Source: Profftia lariciata (lineage in GTDB: Bacteria > Pseudomonadota > Gammaproteobacteria > Enterobacterales > Enterobacteriaceae). From it: 64,000 nt of DNA. The stretch covers positions 1,142,214 through 1,206,213 of the forward strand of contig NZ_CP045925.1 of the NCBI RefSeq assembly GCF_020541265.1, written 5' to 3'. The notes beneath the pieces were generated by a model, which had not been told where the DNA came from, did no database searches, and saw only the letters and a program-made list of their open reading frames with translations. Numbering within the stretch: the stretch's first letter is position 1; every line of letters begins with the position of its first letter. Below are positions 46,460-56,368 of this stretch, one piece after another. The position numbers and the translations under genes were made by a program.

Positions 46460-47064
46460 ATTTTATCCTCAAGTTGAGCAAGCCTCTTATTCAGATCTTT
46501 AACCTGATGCTTAATAATATTAACTTTTTTATAAAACCAATCAAGTTCATTAGAACTAGGAGATAAATGCCATTCTTCAGTTATTATTTGACTGATATAT
46601 TGTGGATAGTATTTATAAATTTTTGCAAAAAAACTAATTCCTTTATTAATAGACATGCCTATCCTGTGAGCCATAATATCTCCTATGTAATGAGATAGCC
46701 ATTCTATATAATCCAACTCAACTAAATCTATTAATAAAATTAAGTGTTGTATAACTTTTATATCTCCTGTAATTACTAAATCTTTTGACTGCATTAATAG
46801 AATTAATTTATGATGTTTATGTAATTTTATTAATACTGATATTGGTATTTTAATAAAACAATCTACGTTTCCTTCCCAACAACTTAATATATGTATATAA
46901 TTATTATTAATGATTAAATAGATTGATAATGAGTATATTTCATTAATTAAAAAACATAAAACTTTACCTGTTAAACGTTGACGAGCATTACTGAAAGCAC
47001 AATCACAAAAAAAAATTTTATGCAATGATATTTCAATCAAACTAAAACATAATTGTTTTATCAT
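46456..47064 (-). CDS. ubiJ: ubiquinone biosynthesis accessory factor UbiJ
   Basis: SCP2-domain protein that binds lipid intermediates in the ubiquinone-making complex. The 202 residues match the E. coli length. Sequence identity is low and the N-terminal SCP2 part is Ile/Lys/Asn-rich; the more conserved part is the C-terminal half (YIGDIMAHRIGMSINKG, ITEEWHLSPSSNELDWF, then a short coiled coil ending KRLAQLEDKI). Identification rests on these motifs, the length and the position between ubiE (14-base gap) and ubiB (4-base overlap). It is the most diverged gene of the operon. Confidence 0.88.
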   Translation of the reverse strand: MIKQLCFSLIEISLHKIFFCDCAFSNARQRLTGKVLCFLINEIYSLSIYLIINNNYIHILSCWEGNVDCFIKIPISVLIKLHKHHKLILLMQSKDLVITGDIKVIQHLILLIDLVELDYIEWLSHYIGDIMAHRIGMSINKGISFFAKIYKYYPQYISQIITEEWHLSPSSNELDWFYKKVNIIKHQVKDLNKRLAQLEDKI

Positions 47065-47078
47065 ACATAGCCCTTTAG

Positions 47079-47834
47079 TTAAAATTTATAACCACGATGT
47101 AAAGCAACAATACCTCCGGTAAGATTAAAATATGTTGTATTTTTAAATCCAGAATCTTCTATTATGTATTTTAGCGTTTCTTGGTCTGGATGTAAGCGTA
47201 TAGATTCCGCTAAATAGCGATAACTTTCATAGTCATGAGCTACTAATGAACCAATGTGAGGCAAAATATAAAGTGAGTAAATATCATAAACTATTTTAAT
47301 AGGTTTGAATAACGGTCTAGAAAACTCAAGAATTAATAAACGTCCACCTGGCTTTAATACACGATACATTGAATTTAGAGCTTGATATTGATTAGTGATA
47401 TTACGCAGCCCAAAAGAGATAACAATACAGTTAAAATAATTATCAGGAAATGGTAGCTCTTCTGCATCAGCTTGAACATAATATACATTCCCTACTAATC
47501 CTAGATTACGTAATTTTTCACGTCCAATCTTTAACATAGAATGATTGATATCTGTTAAGATAACTTCACCTTTTTCTCCAACAAGACTAGAAAATTTTGC
47601 AGATAAATCTCCAGTGCCTCCTGCAAGATCTAGTATTTTTTGTCCACGATATACTCCACTACAATCAATAGTAAAACGTTTCCAAAGACGATGAATACCA
47701 AAAGACATTAGATCATTCATTAAATCATATTTTTTTGAAATATTGCTAAATAAATCAGAAATTTTAGCTGTTTTTTCAACTGTGGCAATAGTTTTAAAAC
47801 CAAAATGAGTCATTTCTGGAATTTTATCTTTCAT
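47079..47834 (-). CDS. ubiE: ubiquinone/menaquinone C-methyltransferase
   Basis: SAM-dependent methyltransferase that methylates the quinone ring in ubiquinone (and menaquinone) synthesis. The 251 residues equal E. coli exactly. Motifs: THFGFKTI at the N-terminus, NDLMSFGIHRLWKRFTIDCS, the SAM loop ILDLAGGTGDLSAKF, LPFPDNYFNCIVISFGLRN, the RVLKPGGRLLILEFS stretch and the end GIVALHRGYKF. All residues normally called diagnostic are present. It follows rmuC by 112 bases and precedes ubiJ by 14. Menaquinone genes are not in the window, so the ubiquinone branch is the likely role. Confidence 0.97.
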   Translation of the reverse strand: MKDKIPEMTHFGFKTIATVEKTAKISDLFSNISKKYDLMNDLMSFGIHRLWKRFTIDCSGVYRGQKILDLAGGTGDLSAKFSSLVGEKGEVILTDINHSMLKIGREKLRNLGLVGNVYYVQADAEELPFPDNYFNCIVISFGLRNITNQYQALNSMYRVLKPGGRLLILEFSRPLFKPIKIVYDIYSLYILPHIGSLVAHDYESYRYLAESIRLHPDQETLKYIIEDSGFKNTTYFNLTGGIVALHRGYKF

Positions 47835-47946
47835 ATATTATTAATTAACCTATAATGTTAATCTATCTAGAATTTTAAGATATAAGCTTAAGAGATGTTT
47901 ATAAAAATTAAAATTATTAAGATTAATAATAGTAAAATAATGGGTT

Positions 47947-49473
47947 TTAATTATCAGTTTTATTAATTCCATTAATTACGCTGACGGTAGTATTATGTAT
48001 TAGTGGATCAAATAATTGTTCTTTTTGTAAATCATTATCTAAGATATCTTTATTGATCATTGCAGGACTTATAGATTTTTTTACTTCTACTCCTAGAGTA
48101 CGAAAACTTTCTATTTGTCCTATCAAGTTACCACGTCCTTGTGCTAGTTTTTTTATTGCTTGTTGATAATTAATCTGTGCTTTATCTAAACTGTATCCAA
48201 TTGATTCCATATCATTAACAAACAAGCGCATTTTATCATATAATCGTGATGCACGATCAGCTATTTTTTGTGTATTTTGATTTTGACATTCATAACGCCA
48301 TAAATTATTAATAGTACGTAATGCAACTAATAGTGTTGTTGGACTAACTAATATAATATTATTTCGTAGAGCATCACTTATTAATTCAAAATCATAGTTA
48401 AGAACAGCTAAAAATGCTGATTCAACAGGTATAAACATTAAAACGTAATCAAGAGAACGTATGCCAGGTAATTTTTGATAATCTTTACATCCAAGTTGAC
48501 GAATATGATTCTTAACTGCGGTTACATGTTTTTCTAATTCTTGTTCACGTATCTTATCATCATCAGCATTAAAGTATCTTTCGTAAGCTACTAATGACAT
48601 TTTAGCATCTACTACAACATCTTTGCCCTGAGGTAAACGTACGATAACATCAGGTTGCATACGATTATTATTTCCTACTTGTATGCTGACTTGAGTATGA
48701 TACTCATGTCCTTCACGTAAACCTGATGCTTCTAATACACGGCTTAGTATTACTTCACCCCAATTACCCTGAATTTTTTTATCCCCTTTAAGGGCTTTTG
48801 TTAAATTAACAGCTTCATGAGCTATTTGCATATTTAATTTCTGAAGATTACGGATTTCATGTGCTAAAGTATGTCGTTCGCGAGCTTCTTGTCCAAAACT
48901 ATCCTGTACTTGACGGCTAAACCCATCTAATTGCTCACGTAATGGACGTAGCAAGTTATTTAAACTTTGTTTATTTTGTTCCTCTACTTTTTTTCCAGTA
49001 TTCTCAAAAATACGATTAGCTAAATTTTCAAATTGAGTGTTTAGACGTTGCTCGCTATTTATCAAAAAACTATGTTCTTCTTTTATATCCAATTGATTTT
49101 TTTCTAAACGAATAGTTGCTTCTCGTAATTTTCTCTCTTGTAAAGTATTAATGACACGTAATTCACGTATTTCATTGGTCAATTTATTACACTCATTCAG
49201 CCAAATAGATTGTTGATTTATTTTTTCCTGCATTATAGAAATATTACTATATAAAATATTTAATTCTTTAAATTTTTCATTCTGTTGTAGCTGTAGCATA
49301 TTTTTTTGCTCTTGTTGTTCGTGTTGATATTCTGCAACTTTATTCTGGTATGTAGATAAATGAGTTTGTAAAAAACATTGTTTCTGTTGCATGCGCATTC
49401 TAGTAATTAACCATCCTATGAATATGCCAATACAAAAATTACATATAGCCCAACACCAAATATTTATATCCAT
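47947..49473 (-). CDS. rmuC: RmuC-family DNA recombination protein
   Basis: Predicted nuclease-fold protein that limits inversions between short repeats in E. coli. The 508 residues are somewhat longer than usual. An N-terminal membrane anchor (about residues 5-25, CNFCIGIFIGWLITRM) is followed by a long Gln/Glu/Lys-rich coiled coil (about 30-210) and the RmuC domain with GNWGEVILSRVLEASGLREG, the DVVVDAKMSLVAYERY stretch and LDYVLMFIPVESAFLAVL. AGAGG precedes the ATG. It heads the ubi operon, as in enterobacteria where it sits between udp and ubiE. Retention is notable since polA has lost its polymerase; genome-wide repair content is unknown. Confidence 0.93.
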   Translation of the reverse strand: MDINIWCWAICNFCIGIFIGWLITRMRMQQKQCFLQTHLSTYQNKVAEYQHEQQEQKNMLQLQQNEKFKELNILYSNISIMQEKINQQSIWLNECNKLTNEIRELRVINTLQERKLREATIRLEKNQLDIKEEHSFLINSEQRLNTQFENLANRIFENTGKKVEEQNKQSLNNLLRPLREQLDGFSRQVQDSFGQEARERHTLAHEIRNLQKLNMQIAHEAVNLTKALKGDKKIQGNWGEVILSRVLEASGLREGHEYHTQVSIQVGNNNRMQPDVIVRLPQGKDVVVDAKMSLVAYERYFNADDDKIREQELEKHVTAVKNHIRQLGCKDYQKLPGIRSLDYVLMFIPVESAFLAVLNYDFELISDALRNNIILVSPTTLLVALRTINNLWRYECQNQNTQKIADRASRLYDKMRLFVNDMESIGYSLDKAQINYQQAIKKLAQGRGNLIGQIESFRTLGVEVKKSISPAMINKDILDNDLQKEQLFDPLIHNTTVSVINGINKTDN

Positions 49474-49639
49474 ATTACCTCTATAATTTAATTACTATTA
49501 TATCGTTATAATAATCTTATGATTCATGTATATCTAATAGTTCTATTAAAATATTAATTAATTTACAAAAAATATTTAATTATAATAGAATATAGAGTTA
49601 TATAATTTATTTACTGTACACTAAATTATGTAAGAGGTA

Positions 49640-49685
49640 TTACTCACTATAGCTATATAATTCATTATAGAGCTATAGTGAGTAA
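49640..49685. terminator. orphan 15-bp hairpin upstream of rmuC
   Basis: TTACTCACTATAGCT and its exact complement with a 16-base loop. Five of 15 pairs are G-C, very high for this desert. Lying 167 bases upstream of rmuC, it could be the terminator of a lost upstream gene (udp in E. coli) or a regulatory structure. Confidence 0.5.
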
Positions 49686-50173
49686 AATATAAGTTATATT
49701 ATTTTTAATAAAAAATGGTTATATACAAGACAAAATACTTTAGATGAATACAAGATTACTGAAAGTAATTTTGATAAAAATATTTAAACAATAATAATTT
49801 ATATATTTAATTAATAAACATACATCTTAATTAAGATACTTCTTTACTTATATTAATATAAAATATTATTTATTAATACTTAAACTCTTATTCAAACTAA
49901 TAAAATAAAAAATATTATTAAATTCTTTACATATTTATGAGCTATTACTATTAAGTAGGTTATTACTGAATTATTACATAAGATATAGAATGTTATTGGT
50001 AGACACTATTTAATTATCACTGATTAATATTTCATATATTTATTAATTATTTAGTATTATACATAAATTAATTGTTTATTATATAAATATATAAACACTA
50101 ATAACAGTATTAATTATACAATATTTTTAATATACTAAATATTCACAGTATATTTTTATAAAAATATTTTTTA

Positions 50174-50228
50174 TATTAAATAAGTAATCTAATATCATTC
50201 TTAATTATATTAGATTACTTATTTAATA
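50174..50228. terminator. orphan 22-bp perfect hairpin
   Basis: The longest perfect inverted repeat found in the window: arms 50174-50195 and 50207-50228, loop of 11 bases, two G-C pairs. No intact gene ends nearby. Probably the terminator of a vanished gene; a mobile-element remnant seems less likely as no second copy was noticed. Confidence 0.5.
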
Positions 50229-51637
50229 ATATATTCATCCTAAATATATAAATAATATACTATATATTAATTCATCATTAACTGTATCGCTTCATATAAT
50301 ATATATATTTTATTTTTAAATATATAAAATTTAATTTTAATAAAAATAATATTTTTAATTCGTAAAATAATACTGCACTATTAATTGTATATAAAGATAC
50401 AATTAGATTGTATAAAAATGATGAATTGTATAAGAGATATTATATATATAAAATATAGTCTTTAAAATAAGGCTCTTCAATTATATTGCTTGCTTTAGTT
50501 AAGGTAAAATATTTAGATGCTAGTTTGATTATAATTATTTATGTATATGTTAATTATCTATGTATTTAATGCATAGTAATTTTTTTTAATTAATATCAAG
50601 CGCAATATAAGTATAAAATCATGTTATTTAATAATTATTAATTATATATTATAGATATAATATACTCATATTATGAGTGCCAAAGTAAATCTATATAAAT
50701 TATAATTATTTATATTTATATATCATTAAAATAAATTACGTAATGATTAATATTAAATATATCACTAATAATGATTCTTGATGTAGTTAAATAATAATTT
50801 AATTATACTTTTATACAACCAGGGCATTACTATATTAAAACATTATAAAAATATTTTTTGATATGAATCTTATAGTAAGATGAATCATTATTTAATAATT
50901 TTGAATCAAAATACTAAATAACATGTAACAATGATTTTAGAACTCATAAAAAAACTTTTCATAAATAGTATAAGTTATAAAAATATTATATTAGTATTTT
51001 ATACTATTAATTCATAATATATAAAAAATATTATTTATCTTATGATGAATAACTAACTAATAATGTTCTTTAATTAGAATAGCAACAATTTAGATAAATA
51101 GTTTTATAATAATTTTATTATTAAAGTGAAAGTTTGCATTATTATATTATCGTGTAATTATCGTATATTATTAATATAGTTTATGTAAATAAATGAATGA
51201 TAAAAATAAAATATTTTGATTATCTATCTAAGTATGTTTGTAATTTTAAAATAAATAATTTATTGTAAAATATATTAATATTATAAAAAATTTACACATA
51301 TCTCTTATATATTAAATATTTTAAAAAAATAAAAATATGTTTATACAAAATCTTAAATATATATTATATATAGCATGTATATAATATACAGACATAATGC
51401 ATATTTCTAAAATTATTATATTATTTTTAATATCGTTAATAATACTAAAATAATATTTTTATATTATTGTAATAATGTAGTAACGATGTGCTATCATAAA
51501 ACTATATTTATATAATATACTAAGTATAATTTCTTATTCTATATTGTATTATTAATTTAATATTTATTTATAATTAAGTATATCGTTATTTTATATAAAG
51601 AATAAAATTTATTTTTCTAAAATATAAGGTCTTAGTT

Positions 51638-53281
51638 ATGAAAAATATCAATCCCACTAAAACTAGTGCTTGGCGTGAGCTAGAAAAACATTTTGAGCAA
51701 ATGAAGTATGTACATATACGCGATTTATTTATTAAAGATAATGATCGTTTTTCTAAGTTTTCTGCTACCTTTGAAGATCAAATATTAGTAGATTTTTCAA
51801 AAAATCGTATTACAACTGATACTCTTAAAAAACTCAGGAATTTAGCTAAAGAAATAGACTTACAGGGAGCTATTAATTCTATGTTTTCAGGAGAAAAAAT
51901 TAATCATACTGAAAAACGTTCCGTTCTTCATATAGCACTTCGTAATTATAATCATTTAGAAAATATTATAGATAGTAAACATAAAATACTCAACGTATTT
52001 AAAAAAATGAAATATTTTTGTCAATGTGTCATTGATGGATCATGGAAAGGGTATAATGGTCAAGCTATCACAGATGTTGTTAATATAGGTATTGGTGGTT
52101 CAGATTTAGGACCATATATGGTGACTGAAGCATTAAAACCTTACAAAAATCATTTACACATGCATTTTGTTTCTAACGTGGATGGTACACATATCAAGGA
52201 AACATTAAAATCTTTAAATCCAGATACAACACTGTTTCTTATTGCTTCTAAATCTTTTACTACTCAAGAAACTATGACAAATGCTCATAGCGCACGTGAT
52301 TGGTTTTTGCAATCTACTGGTAGTAATAAAACCAATATTACTAAGCACTTTATAGCTTTGTCTATTAATCAACAAGCAGTTAATCATTTTGGTATTGATA
52401 CTTCTAATATGTTTGAGTTCTGGGATTGGGTAGGTGGTCGTTATTCCTTATGGTCTTCAATCGGAATGTCTATTGCACTTAGCTTAGGATTCGAACATTT
52501 TGAATCTTTACTAAATGGTGCTCATGCCATGGATCAACATTTTCTTAAGACACCAATAGAAGATAATATACCAATACAGTTAGCACTTATTGGTTTGTGG
52601 TATAATAACTTTTTTGGTGCTGAAACTGAAGCAATATTGCCATATGATCAATATATGCATCTTTTACCTGCTTATTTACAACAAATTAATATGGAATCTA
52701 ATGGTAAAAGTATTGACCGTAACGGCAATCCAGTACACTATCAAACTGGTCCAATTATTTGGGGGGCATCAGGTACTAATGGTCAACATGCTTTCTATCA
52801 ACTAATACATCAAGGTACTAAATTGATACCGTGTGATTTTATTGCTCCTGCTATTAGTCATAATATGATTGGAGATCATCATGAAAAATTATTATCTAAT
52901 TTTTTTGCTCAAACTAAAGCCTTAGCTTTTGGTAAATCTCGGAAAGCAGTAGAAAAGGAATTTACAATAACAGGTAAACAATTAACTGAAGTATCGCATA
53001 TTATACCATTTAAAATTTTTGAAGGTAATAAACCAACTAACTCCATTTTATTAAAAAAAGTTACACCATATAGTTTAGGATTATTGATGGCCATGTATGA
53101 ACATAAAATATTTGCTCAAGGAGCAATTTTAAATATTTTTACATTCGATCAATGGGGTGTTGAACTGGGGAAACAGTTAGCTAATAATATTTTACCAGAA
53201 CTCATAGGAAGTAAAGAAGTTAAAAATCATGATAGTTCTACTAATGCATTAATTAATTGTGTTAAAAAATGGCGTATATAA
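51638..53281 (+). CDS. pgi: glucose-6-phosphate isomerase
   Basis: Glycolytic enzyme interconverting glucose-6-phosphate and fructose-6-phosphate. The 547 residues are two short of E. coli. The N-terminus reads MKNINPTKTSAWRELEKHF; the sugar-phosphate loop VNIGIGGSDLGPYMV and SKSFTTQETM, the catalytic region NMESNGKSIDRNG, and HQGTKLIPCDF and FDQWGVELGKQLA near the C-terminus (catalytic lysine) are all present. AAGG lies nine bases before the ATG. It stands alone and ends in a hairpin. Its retention fits glycolysis or amino-sugar synthesis from host glucose. Confidence 0.97.
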   Translation: MKNINPTKTSAWRELEKHFEQMKYVHIRDLFIKDNDRFSKFSATFEDQILVDFSKNRITTDTLKKLRNLAKEIDLQGAINSMFSGEKINHTEKRSVLHIALRNYNHLENIIDSKHKILNVFKKMKYFCQCVIDGSWKGYNGQAITDVVNIGIGGSDLGPYMVTEALKPYKNHLHMHFVSNVDGTHIKETLKSLNPDTTLFLIASKSFTTQETMTNAHSARDWFLQSTGSNKTNITKHFIALSINQQAVNHFGIDTSNMFEFWDWVGGRYSLWSSIGMSIALSLGFEHFESLLNGAHAMDQHFLKTPIEDNIPIQLALIGLWYNNFFGAETEAILPYDQYMHLLPAYLQQINMESNGKSIDRNGNPVHYQTGPIIWGASGTNGQHAFYQLIHQGTKLIPCDFIAPAISHNMIGDHHEKLLSNFFAQTKALAFGKSRKAVEKEFTITGKQLTEVSHIIPFKIFEGNKPTNSILLKKVTPYSLGLLMAMYEHKIFAQGAILNIFTFDQWGVELGKQLANNILPELIGSKEVKNHDSSTNALINCVKKWRI

Positions 53282-53308
53282 ATTAAATTTATAATTAATA
53301 GTTTTAAA

Positions 53309-53347
53309 ATGTACATCCATCTTATTAAGATAAGTTAGGATGTACAT
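53309..53347 (+). terminator. pgi terminator hairpin
   Basis: Ten-base arms ATGTACATCC/GGATGTACAT enclose a second five-base stem (CTTAT/ATAAG) with a TAAG loop, starting 28 bases after the pgi stop. No T-tract follows. Position and nested stems suggest a terminator. Confidence 0.6.
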
Positions 53348-53789
53348 ACATACTGAAATAATATATTTAATAAATATGCTAATTCTAATAATGATTAAAA
53401 ATCAATGAAAAGATATACAATATAATCATAGAAAATATATTAATATACAGAGATTTATCTCTATCTATATATCTTAAATAACAAAACTTCTATATATAAA
53501 ATAATAATCATTTATTTACAGAAAAAATATTAGTAAAATAAAATAGGCGTAATTAAATCAATTATACACTGACTTATTTAATTATAGCTTTTAGTTAATC
53601 TAACAATGATATTTTTAATATAAGTTAGTATAAAAATAATCCAATATCTTGAAAAGCTTGATTATACTTTTATAATATAACGCACAACTAAATTATATTT
53701 ATAAAATAAAAATATTCTATATTACTATAACATAGAAAGTGATTTTATATATCTTAAAATTAATTTTTTTAAAAAATTTAAGTATCATG
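53348..53789. other. gap between convergent pgi and symporter genes
   Basis: About 440 AT-rich bases with no gene, RNA or relic visible. Confidence 0.55.
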
Positions 53790-55025
53790 TTACATCTTTT
53801 TTTGTAGCCAATGTTTTCCTTCGATAATTCTAGTGACCATCATCGCACATACAGTATTTCCAGTTGAATTAAGTAGTGTTGCAGGAATATCAATAATAGC
53901 ACTAATAATGAGTATACTGCCAATCAACTCTGAGGGAAAATTAAAAATTGAGCAAATTATAAGTTCCCCAGTCATTCCACCACTTGGAATAGCGCCCATA
54001 ACTGCACCTACTAATAGTGCTACAATAATAATAGCAATAATATTAATAAAATCGTTCATATCTCTATGAAATAATGTGAATAAAAATATAATTTTTATTA
54101 TACCACCAATTACTGAACCATCTTTATGAATATTAGCTCCTAAACAAACTACAGTTTCTGCAATATCATTGGGTACACCTATTTTTTTAGTAGCTATTAA
54201 ATTAACTGGAATACAGGCAACACTAGAAGAGGTAGATATGGCAGTTAAAGTTGGTATCATAATATTAGACCAAAATATTTTGATACCTAACTTACCTCCA
54301 GCAATAAAAGAATATAAAGTATTTACCCCAAAAAAATATAAGATAGTTAATATTAAATATAAAAATAATACGTTCAAATAATCATGAATAATTTGTGTAC
54401 CTGAATGACCTATAGTAGCTGCAAAATAACAACCTAAACCAACAGGAGCAATATACATAATAATTTTTATAATACGTAAGATAACTATAGTACTAGAGGT
54501 GAGTAAAGCAGCTACAGGTTTACCTTTTTCGCCTGATACAGAAGTTGCTAAACCAAGTAACACAGAAAAAAACATCATTGGTAATAAATTATCTTTTGTA
54601 AAAAGATAAGGGAAATCAGATACTGTAAAAGTATTAACGATTATTTCACCAATATTATTATTTTGTAAATGTTTTAAAGGTGGCATATTTACAATTAAAT
54701 TTTTTAAGTCTAAACGTTGAAATGGGTTATATATTATAGTAATAATAAAAGATACAATAGCAGAAAATACAGCAGTACTAAAAAATACAATAAAAATTGT
54801 CTGTAATATTTTTCGTAAACGAGTTATTTTCTTCATTTTTGCAATAGATGAGGAAATGCTAAAAAAAACAAAAGGTACAATAGTTGAAAATATTAAATGA
54901 AGAAAAAAATCTCCAATTGGTTGTACAATATCTGTTTTTTCTCCAAAAATAATACCAGATAATCCACCAATTATAATACCTAACAGTAAACAAATAGTGC
55001 AACCATGATAATATATGATTTTCAT
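53790..55025 (-). CDS. dicarboxylate/amino acid:cation symporter (DAACS family)
   Basis: Predicted inner-membrane symporter importing a dicarboxylate (glutamate, aspartate or similar) with Na+ or H+. The 411 residues match the family, with many hydrophobic segments. Hairpin-1 serine motif TAISTSSSVACIPVNL, the TM7 region GANIHKDGSVIGG (the family's NMDGT region, here HKDGS), GAIPSGGMTGELI, and the TM8 region IDIPATLLNSTGNTVCAM with the conserved Asn are visible. The altered TM7 motif makes substrate and ion uncertain, so no gene name is given. It stands alone. It could be a route for host-derived carbon or nitrogen. Confidence 0.85.
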   Translation of the reverse strand: MKIIYYHGCTICLLLGIIIGGLSGIIFGEKTDIVQPIGDFFLHLIFSTIVPFVFFSISSSIAKMKKITRLRKILQTIFIVFFSTAVFSAIVSFIITIIYNPFQRLDLKNLIVNMPPLKHLQNNNIGEIIVNTFTVSDFPYLFTKDNLLPMMFFSVLLGLATSVSGEKGKPVAALLTSSTIVILRIIKIIMYIAPVGLGCYFAATIGHSGTQIIHDYLNVLFLYLILTILYFFGVNTLYSFIAGGKLGIKIFWSNIMIPTLTAISTSSSVACIPVNLIATKKIGVPNDIAETVVCLGANIHKDGSVIGGIIKIIFLFTLFHRDMNDFINIIAIIIVALLVGAVMGAIPSGGMTGELIICSIFNFPSELIGSILIISAIIDIPATLLNSTGNTVCAMMVTRIIEGKHWLQKKM

Positions 55026-55683
55026 ATCTTAATTCTTAAAAATAAATGAGAACACGTAGTAATCATAAATATTTTAACTTATATAATCATCTTTATATAA
55101 TATAATATTATAAATAATCTAACTAATTCTACATATATAATCAATAATTAAATATACATATATTTATATGTTATGGTTACTAGTATTGTTAAAATAATAT
55201 TTAATAAAAATTAAAATTACTAAGCAAGCTTAATAAATTTTAATAAAATCAATATATAAATTAGACAAACAAGTATGAAATTAACATGTAATTATTAATC
55301 ATAAAAGATCAAGTATGCAATATTATTTTCTTGTTTATACCATTTATTATTATCAATATTAAATATTATTTATATAAAAAATTTTCTTATACAAAAGATT
55401 TTTTATATAGTCATACAACTTACTAAAAGTCATAATGTTATGATATTCATCATATAAATATAATCACCATACATTTATATATATTCTAAAATATTTTTTA
55501 TATACGATAAATTTTATAAAAAATATTTTTAATAATATATTTAATAAATAATTTATATATACTAAGAAAGTATACTATGATGTAGTATATTTTATTTCAA
55601 AATATTTTAAAATATTATACATAATTAATACATTAGTACATACTATACATATAATATACTATAGTAGTAAGAATTCAAAACAA
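55026..55683. other. gap between the symporter gene and the fdx terminator
   Basis: No gene or relic is readable. iscX and pepB would follow fdx in E. coli; the terminator immediately after fdx argues that iscX was deleted rather than eroded in place. Confidence 0.5.
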
Positions 55684-55706
55684 TTGCAATATATGTTATA
55701 TTGCAA
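55684..55706 (-). terminator. terminator of the iscA-hscBA-fdx operon
   Basis: Ten-base arms TTGCAATATA/TATATTGCAA with a three-base loop, 31 bases after the fdx stop on the minus strand, followed in that direction by TTGTTTTG. Good intrinsic terminator. Confidence 0.7.
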
Positions 55707-55737
55707 ATTCTATGTTTATTGTTATGCAGATAATTAT

Positions 55738-56073
55738 TTAATAGTCTCTAGTATGATTAATAGTATAGCGAGGAATTTCGATAACTAAATTTTGATCTGC
55801 AACTATTGTTTGACAACTCAGACGGCTTTCTTTTTCTAAACCCCAAGCTTTATCTAACATATCATCTTCTAATTCACTGATTTTAGCTAGAGATTGGAAA
55901 CCTTCTCTGATAATACAATGACATGTTGTACATGCACATGCATAGTCACAAGCATGTTCAATGTTTATTCCATTACTTAATGCAATATCAAGAATCTTAT
56001 CTCCTGATTGCACTTCAATAACTGCACCTACTGGACAATACTTTGGATGAGGAAGAAATACTATTGTCGGCAT
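55738..56073 (-). CDS. fdx: [2Fe-2S] ferredoxin of the ISC system
   Basis: Adrenodoxin-type ferredoxin that supplies electrons for Fe-S assembly. Starting at the ATG at 56073 gives 111 residues (MPTIVFLPHPKYCPVG), equal to E. coli; GAGG lies just upstream, and an in-frame ATG 12 bases earlier overlaps that site and lacks homology. The four cluster cysteines are in HACDYACACTTCHC and RLSCQ. The conserved C-terminus EIPRYTINHTRDY is intact. It is the last gene of the downstream half of the split isc operon and is followed by a terminator; iscX is missing. Confidence 0.97.
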   Translation of the reverse strand: MPTIVFLPHPKYCPVGAVIEVQSGDKILDIALSNGINIEHACDYACACTTCHCIIREGFQSLAKISELEDDMLDKAWGLEKESRLSCQTIVADQNLVIEIPRYTINHTRDY

Positions 56074-56368
56074 GTTATACCTCAATATATAGCACAGTAA
56101 AAGTATATAAAAATATTAATATCTATTTATAGATACGAACTATTAGTGCTAAAATATACATATTTACTATTTTATTTTAAACAAAATTTTTTCATAAAAA
56201 TATATCGTTTTTTTGTGTTACTACAAGAAATTATTTAATACATACATTAATGAGTATTTTATAATTTTAACTAGCATCATTGTATGAATAATATTCTTTC
56301 TATACTACTGACAATAATCTTTACTTCATTTTTATGATACAGTTTATAAAATATATCTTTTTATATTC
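56074..56368 (-). pseudogene. hscA: decayed coding region for the HscA lid
   Basis: Bases between the hscA stop and the fdx start. The distance from hscA start to fdx start is 1837 bases, almost the 1852 or so expected if a full-length hscA directly abutted fdx as in E. coli, so the missing lid region is still physically present. One shifted frame reads KDIFYKLYHKNEVK, reminiscent of the family's QDVKARMLAEQKVE. All frames have stops. The spacing is the stronger evidence. Confidence 0.65.

Larger units (their letters stand above)
49474..51637. other. AT-rich gene desert between divergent rmuC and pgi
   Basis: No coding frame or named relic. It contains two strong inverted repeats (49640-49685 and 50174-50228), although no intact gene ends here. 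Confidence 0.55.
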
